A DNA stretch of 64,000 nt from Streptomyces capitiformicae (GTDB taxonomy: Bacteria > Actinomycetota > Actinomycetes > Streptomycetales > Streptomycetaceae): NCBI RefSeq assembly GCF_002214185.1, contig NZ_CP022161.1:6703486-6767485 (forward strand). The letters run 5' to 3'. Below are positions 59,493 to 64,000 of the stretch, one piece after another. Made by a program: the position numbers and the translations under genes. A model generated the notes under the pieces. That model was not told where the DNA came from, made no database searches, and saw only the letters and a program-made list of their open reading frames with translations. The number at the start of each line of letters is the position of its first letter. Positions within the stretch are counted from its first letter, which is position 1.

Positions 59493-61856
59493 TTACTTCA
59501 CCGCGGGGCCGACCTGGAGCGAGATCGTGGAGCCGTCCTTGGCCTCCTTGACGATCTTGATCTTGGTGTTGGTGTCAGTGATCTTGACACCGGCCAGCGG
59601 CGTCTCCGGGTCGTAGTACGTGTTGGTGTGGTCGTTGAACGTCGACACACCCTTCGACGACGGGATCTTCGTCAGGACGTCGTCCTTGTGCAGCCGGAGG
59701 CCGTCCGTGCGGTACAGGCTGAACGGCGAGTCGTAGGACTGGATGCGCGAGCGCATCACCGTGCCGTCGGACCACTTCAGCGCCTTCGGGTGGGAGTCGA
59801 CCGGGAGGAGCAGGCCGGTACCGGGGTGCTGGCTGGTGTTGTTGTCCGCCTGCGAGGTGTCCCACTTCCAGATCAACAGACCGTTCTGGTACGGGAAGTG
59901 CTCGACCCAGGACGGACGGGTCTTCGAGAAGCCGAAGTTGTACGGGCCGACCTTCAGGGTCTTGTCGTACGACACGTACTGGCGGTTCTCGGCGATGTAG
60001 TACTGGGCGTAGTCGTCCGTGATGGACGCGCCGATGCGGGAGAAGCCCTTCGTCGTCCAAGCGGCGTCCGCGCTCTCCGCGTTGTCGGAGAAGACGGCGG
60101 TGCCGTCGGCCGTGACGGTGATCTGGTCCGCCGCGAAGCCCTTCGGGGCCACGCCGCCGTCCGTCTGGTAGCGGAAGCGGAGGTCGAACTTCTTGCCCGC
60201 GTAGGCGTCCAGGGAGTACGACAGCTTCTTGTGGTCGGCGGAGGAACCGGTCAGCGCCGGCTTGCCACTGGCGTCGCGCGGGATCGCCGCACCGTTCACC
60301 GTGCCGTCGATGGCGGTCCAGTTGGCGCCGCCGTCGGTCGAGACCTCGGTGTAGAGGTAGTCGAACTCGGCCTCGATGTCGTACCAGCCGTCGAGGGTCA
60401 GCGCGGCGGAGGACTTGCCGGTGAGGTCGACGGAACGGGTCAGGGTGTTGGAGAGGTTGTCACCGCTGCCGCTCCACCACTGGGACGCGCCCTGGGCCGG
60501 CTCCACGATCTCCGTGGTGACCTGCTTCTTGGGCAGCTCGACCACGAGGGCCTGCTTGTCCCAGGTGTTGTACTCGGCGACACCCAGCTTGTGCGTGGAC
60601 TGCTTGCCGGCCTTCGCCGTGTCGTAGTTCAGCCAGCCCAGCTGGAGCTTGTCCCAGGCGGTCATGTCGCCGGGCAGGTCACCGATGGCGTCCTTGCCGG
60701 TGCCGAGCCAGGAACCGGAGGACATCAGGGTCCAGAAGCCGGTGGAGTTGTCGCCGCCGCCGGAGGTGTCGTAGTGGTCCGGCAGACCGAGGTCGTGGCC
60801 GTACTCGTGGGCGAAGACACCGAGACCGCCGTTCTCCGGCTGGATGGTGTAGTCGCCGACCCAGATGCCGGTGTCGCCGACCTTGGCGCCGCCGAGCTTG
60901 TTGTTCTCGGGGCCGGTCGCACCGGCGTCGGTGCCGAACGCGTACCAGCGGTGGGCCCAGATGGCGTCCGTGCCCTGCACACCGCCGCCGGCGGACTCGT
61001 CCTCACCGGCGTGCACGATCTGGAAGTGGTCGATGTAGCCGTCGGACTCGTTGAAGTCGCCGTCGCCGTCGAAGTCGTAACGGTCCCATTCGTCGAACTT
61101 CGCGACGTCTGCCTTGATCTGCGCGTCAGTGCGCCCCGCCGCCTTCTGCTGGGCGACCCACGAGGTCAGGCCGTCGCTGACGACGTTCCACACGCTGGTG
61201 CAGTTCGACTGGCCGCACTTGTTGTTGCCGTAGCGGGCCTCGTTGTAGGGGACCTTGACCCAGTCCGAGACCTTGCCCTCGACCGAGTAGCGGCCCGAGG
61301 ACTGCTTCTCGTAGTACTTCTTCATCGACTCGGTCTTCTTGCCCGTGCCGAAGTACAGCTCCTGGAAGTACTTCTGGTTGTAGTCCGCCCGCCAGGCCGT
61401 CGAGTTGTCCTTCTTGCGGTCCGGCTTGGCTATCTGGTTGTGCAGCGGGCCCGGCGTGCCGCCGAAGTTGCTGTCGATCTGGTCGCCGAACTCGACCAGG
61501 ATCGTGAAGATCTTGTCGGTCTTCTCGCGGCCGAGCTCGACGTACTTGCTCTTGCCCTTCTTGCTCTTCAGCTTCACGACCTTCGAGCCGTCACGGTCCT
61601 TGACCGTGGCGTCGCCGGATATGACCTGCTGCAGGGCCTCCTCGCGCTGGGCCTCCTGAGTCTTGCTCAGGGGCCCTTCGAGGTCATGGTCGTCGTGCGC
61701 GTGCTCGTCGTGGTCCGCCGGGTCGTGCCGGTTGGCGGCCGCCGTCGGCTTGCCTTCGTCGGCCTGCGCCACCGCGAAAGTCGAGATCGTCGCCGCGGCC
61801 GTGGCGATGGCGACGCTGATCGCCGCCGCCCTGAACGTCCAGGGTCTACTGGTCAC
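59493..61856 (-). CDS. Secreted M6-family (immune inhibitor A) metalloprotease
   Basis: The 787-residue exoprotease has a Sec signal (residues 1-32) and a His/Asp-rich propeptide (DHDEHAHDDHDLEGPLSK). The catalytic domain has the zinc motif HEYGHDLGLPDHYD (His350, Glu351, His354, Asp further on). A calcium-type loop DFDGDGDFNESDG precedes it. C-terminal beta-sandwich domains follow (about 450-787), as in InhA. It should degrade proteins outside the cell. ATG 61856 is chosen for the signal. Confidence 0.94.
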   Translation of the reverse strand: MTSRPWTFRAAAISVAIATAAATISTFAVAQADEGKPTAAANRHDPADHDEHAHDDHDLEGPLSKTQEAQREEALQQVISGDATVKDRDGSKVVKLKSKKGKSKYVELGREKTDKIFTILVEFGDQIDSNFGGTPGPLHNQIAKPDRKKDNSTAWRADYNQKYFQELYFGTGKKTESMKKYYEKQSSGRYSVEGKVSDWVKVPYNEARYGNNKCGQSNCTSVWNVVSDGLTSWVAQQKAAGRTDAQIKADVAKFDEWDRYDFDGDGDFNESDGYIDHFQIVHAGEDESAGGGVQGTDAIWAHRWYAFGTDAGATGPENNKLGGAKVGDTGIWVGDYTIQPENGGLGVFAHEYGHDLGLPDHYDTSGGGDNSTGFWTLMSSGSWLGTGKDAIGDLPGDMTAWDKLQLGWLNYDTAKAGKQSTHKLGVAEYNTWDKQALVVELPKKQVTTEIVEPAQGASQWWSGSGDNLSNTLTRSVDLTGKSSAALTLDGWYDIEAEFDYLYTEVSTDGGANWTAIDGTVNGAAIPRDASGKPALTGSSADHKKLSYSLDAYAGKKFDLRFRYQTDGGVAPKGFAADQITVTADGTAVFSDNAESADAAWTTKGFSRIGASITDDYAQYYIAENRQYVSYDKTLKVGPYNFGFSKTRPSWVEHFPYQNGLLIWKWDTSQADNNTSQHPGTGLLLPVDSHPKALKWSDGTVMRSRIQSYDSPFSLYRTDGLRLHKDDVLTKIPSSKGVSTFNDHTNTYYDPETPLAGVKITDTNTKIKIVKEAKDGSTISLQVGPAVK

Positions 61857-62371
61857 TTGAGGTCCTCCCCCGCGTCCGTTCGCGCGGAGGGATGGTCCTG
61901 GTCGTGGAGGAATTCCGCGCGCGGTATACGCGTGTAGTCAAGTGACGACATTCGACCGGAGTTTCGAGAGAAAAAACAGACCTTGACTTGGACAGGTCAA
62001 GTGCACTATTGCGTCTACAGGAAGCACTTGTTCGTTATACGGACGTTACGATCGGGCCCTGATTGCCCGTGATTGCCCCTGATCGCCCGCTATCGCCCAG
62101 AGTTGCCCCGGACTGCCCCTCAACCGGCGCGTGGACCAGTCCACTTGCCGGACACCATGAATCGGTGCGCCCCCTGTGCGCCGGGCGCCGTGGGTCAGGT
62201 CACGCTTACCTGTCGTTCCACTAGGGCACCCTGGCGAATAGAGTCGATTGGCGGAGCGCCGGAAGTCGGCGAAAGCCAAGCCGACAGCACTGCTTCACCT
62301 TTGATTCGTATCCGTAACCTCCCCTCATCGTGAGAGGCACGGGGGGACCCCCACCCGAGGACACGATTGCC
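61857..62371. other. 515-bp divergent gap with a dyad and short tandem repeats
   Basis: No gene is supported. CTTGAC and GTCAAG form a dyad (61982-62001) in an A+T-richer stretch that probably contains the M6 protease promoter. Between 62059 and 62118 a loose 10-11-bp repeat (TGATTGCCC-like) recurs about six times. Short open frames lack ribosome sites. Confidence 0.5.
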
Positions 62372-62689
62372 ATGCCTCGTCCGACGACCGCACAGCTCGC
62401 CTACGGCTCCTGCACCGTGATCCTGTCCACCCTCGCCATGCTGCTGCTGTCACAGACGAGTTCCGGCGTGGGCATCGCGGTGATCGCCCTTTCCGCCCTC
62501 GCTCTCGGCCTGCTCGTCGCACTGACCGTGCCGCTGCCGAAGAACGCGCCGAGCGCCATGGCGCGGCCCGCCAGGGCCCCCGAGCGCCCCAAGGCCGCCG
62601 CCACCCCGGCCCCGGTGCCGGCTCCAGCCGCCTCCGAGCCCGTACGGGAGCCGGTGCGGGAGCCGGTGCACGAGCCGACGGGTTCCTGA
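62372..62689 (+). CDS. Small membrane protein with Pro/Ala-rich tail
   Basis: The 105-residue protein has two hydrophobic segments (CTVILSTLAMLLLSQT and IAVIALSALALGLLVALTV) and a disordered tail with repeated EPVREPVREPVHEP. ATG 62372 follows GAGG at ten bases. I recognise no family. Confidence 0.68.
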   Translation: MPRPTTAQLAYGSCTVILSTLAMLLLSQTSSGVGIAVIALSALALGLLVALTVPLPKNAPSAMARPARAPERPKAAATPAPVPAPAASEPVREPVREPVHEPTGS

Positions 62690-62691
62690 CC

Positions 62692-63354
62692 TCAACCGGT
62701 GCTGACCACCACCGTCTTGGCCGCCTTGTCGTGCAGGCCCTGCTTGTAGGGCTTGTCGAAGAAGCTCCAACCGCCCGCGATCGCCGTCCAGATGCAGGCG
62801 CAGCAGAAGGCGAAGGGGATCCACAGCACCGCCGCGCGTGTCAGCGCGGTCTGCACGGAGGGCGTGGAGCCGTCGTCGAGGTTCGCCACCCGCAGCTTCA
62901 TGAGCTGCTTGCCGAGGGTCTGGCCGCCTCGGACCGTGAAGTAGGTGTCGTACGCGATGTAGAGGATCGCGGCGAGCGCCTCCTGGGCCAGCGACTTGCC
63001 GAACTCGATGTCGCCCGTGTCCACCGAGTACTGGCTGATCCGGAAGGCCCACGCCAGCAGGCCCACGACGACCCCGACGAGGATCATGTCGATGATCCTC
63101 GCGAGCACCCGCTTGCCGCTGTCGGCCAGCGGCGGCATGCCCGAGAGCGGGTCGGTGGAGTACGGCCCGCCGCCGTACGGGTCACCGCCGTAGGGACCGC
63201 CACCGTACGGCGGGGGCTGGCTGCCGTACGGCGGCTGCTGGGGCGGGGTGTCGTACGGGGAGCCGCCGCCCTGGTCCGGCGGGGGCGGCTGCTTCCTGAA
63301 CGGGTCGTCCTCCGGGGACTGACCTGAGCCGAAGGGCGGCGGTTCGCTACTCAT
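62692..63354 (-). CDS. RDD-family membrane protein with Pro/Tyr/Gly-rich N-terminus
   Basis: The 220-residue protein has a disordered N-terminus (PPYGGGPYGGDPYGGGPY) and an RDD domain of three helices (SGKRVLARIIDMILVGVVVG, with the Arg-Asp pair, and QTLGKQLMKLRVANLDDGS). The end KQGLHDKAAKTVVV is the family C-terminus. RDD proteins are poorly understood and may be transporters or anchors. ATG 63354 is the start. The second RDD gene lies just upstream. Confidence 0.88.
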   Translation of the reverse strand: MSSEPPPFGSGQSPEDDPFRKQPPPPDQGGGSPYDTPPQQPPYGSQPPPYGGGPYGGDPYGGGPYSTDPLSGMPPLADSGKRVLARIIDMILVGVVVGLLAWAFRISQYSVDTGDIEFGKSLAQEALAAILYIAYDTYFTVRGGQTLGKQLMKLRVANLDDGSTPSVQTALTRAAVLWIPFAFCCACIWTAIAGGWSFFDKPYKQGLHDKAAKTVVVSTG

Positions 63355-63481
63355 GGCCCGAGTCGACCGCGAACCCCCCGGCTCCGCATCCGGCACGGGG
63401 CCGTCCGGGGTACTCCGGGACGGCGGTGCCGCGCGCCCGCCGCCCCGCCTGTCGCCCCGCCCGCCGCCCCGGCTCCTCCGG

Positions 63482-64000
63482 CTACTTGGCGGCCACGAAC
63501 GTGTGGGCCGCCTTGTCGTGCCAGCACTGGCGCCAGGGCCTGTCGATGACGCACCACAGGATGCCGACCACACCGATGCCGAGCAGCCCGGGGACGGTGT
63601 GGACGAGCCAGCGGCGCAGGGAGCGGCCGAAGGTCGGGGGCTCGTGGCCCTCGATGTCCTGCACCTCCAGGCCGAGCAGCTTCTTGCCGAGGGTGCGGCC
63701 CCACTTGGCGGTGGGCAGCACCTCGTAGAGGGCGCTGACGACGAACAGGACGCCCAGGACGATGCCCAGGTACACCGAGGTCGTGCCGTCGAGCAGCCAG
63801 ACGGTGACCTTCTCGCCGGAGAGTTTCGCCTCGTCGATCTTGCCGTTGATGTGGTCGAGCGTCTTCAGGCCGAGCGGCACGGCGGCCGCGGCCGTCACGG
63901 CGCCCACGACCGCGCTGTCGACGATCCGGGCGACCAGCCGCTTGCCGAGCCCCGCGGGACGGGCCTCCGCCTGTCGCCGGGCCGCCGCCTGGAACGGGTC
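63482..64000 (-). CDS. RDD-family membrane protein (N-terminus beyond window)
   Basis: The last 172 residues are visible in one frame to the right edge. They include GLGKRLVARIVDSAVVGAV, a membrane helix (VYLGIVLGVLFVVSALYEVL), KWGRTLGKKLLGLEVQDIEG and the family end CWHDKAAHTFVAAK. An apparent ATG at 63907 is internal. Two RDD genes in tandem suggest duplication; they have diverged in length and loops. Confidence 0.9.
   Translation of the reverse strand, partial: DPFQAAARRQAEARPAGLGKRLVARIVDSAVVGAVTAAAAVPLGLKTLDHINGKIDEAKLSGEKVTVWLLDGTTSVYLGIVLGVLFVVSALYEVLPTAKWGRTLGKKLLGLEVQDIEGHEPPTFGRSLRRWLVHTVPGLLGIGVVGILWCVIDRPWRQCWHDKAAHTFVAAK

Overview
The window is chromosomal DNA from a Streptomyces-type actinomycete. 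The signs are very high G+C with G/C at most third codon positions, frequent GTG starts, actinobacterial families (an SsgA-like protein, an NsdA-like regulator, DUF2017 next to ClpS), DasR-type operators, and rare TTA codons confined to a few genes. I see no prophage, integrative element core or large biosynthetic cluster; the window reads as core chromosome mixed with small accessory and decaying loci.

Region 1 (1-13.1 kb): the start of a secreted peptidoglycan amidase, a TTA-containing phosphotransferase divergent from an NsdA-like regulator, a PAS/PP2C phosphatase with two TTA codons, an SsgA-like protein, a release-factor-like protein, a secreted tripeptidyl-aminopeptidase-type hydrolase, acetyltransferases, a membrane acyltransferase and a nucleoside deaminase. 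Region 2 (13.1-30.8 kb) is a patchwork of stress, regulatory and membrane genes (ArsR, MerR, AraC and GlxA regulators, Hsp20, a lipoprotein). It also holds at least four broken genes: a GNAT acetyltransferase, a HEAT-repeat protein, a trypsin-like protease relic and an alpha/beta hydrolase. Direct repeats, dyads and tandem arrays sit in several of its gaps.

Region 3 (30.7-42.9 kb): a DUF445 membrane protein, an SGNH hydrolase, a 131-bp MITE-like element, a DUF1707/LiaF-like protein, a three-gene ABC-2 exporter operon, and a class A penicillin-binding protein with a very long low-complexity N-terminus that still carries identical 48-bp duplications. A GroES-like protein, a DUF3618 protein and a Bcp peroxiredoxin follow. 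Region 4 (42.9-50.1 kb): an overlapping pair of HNH endonuclease paralogues beside an unusual tRNA-like gene, rdgB, rph, and an N-acetylglucosamine PTS pair (EIIB and EIIC, divergent) controlled by two DasR-like sites. An MBL-fold hydrolase and a membrane-anchored PemK/MazF-like protein come next.

Region 5 (50-53.5 kb) encodes a protein-thiocarboxylate cysteine pathway: CysM, the sulfur carrier CysO, a short cysteine-ending leader peptide upstream of cysO, and the JAMM protease Mec. A LacI-type regulator and a 16-copy 10-bp tandem repeat lie between cysO and mec. CysO ends in GGMA rather than a bare GG, so the metalloprotease is probably needed to mature it. Region 6 (53.5-64 kb): an amino acid permease, DUF2017 and ClpS (N-degron proteolysis), PncB and PncA (two successive NAD-salvage steps), a secreted M6 metalloprotease, and two RDD-family membrane proteins, the second cut by the window end.
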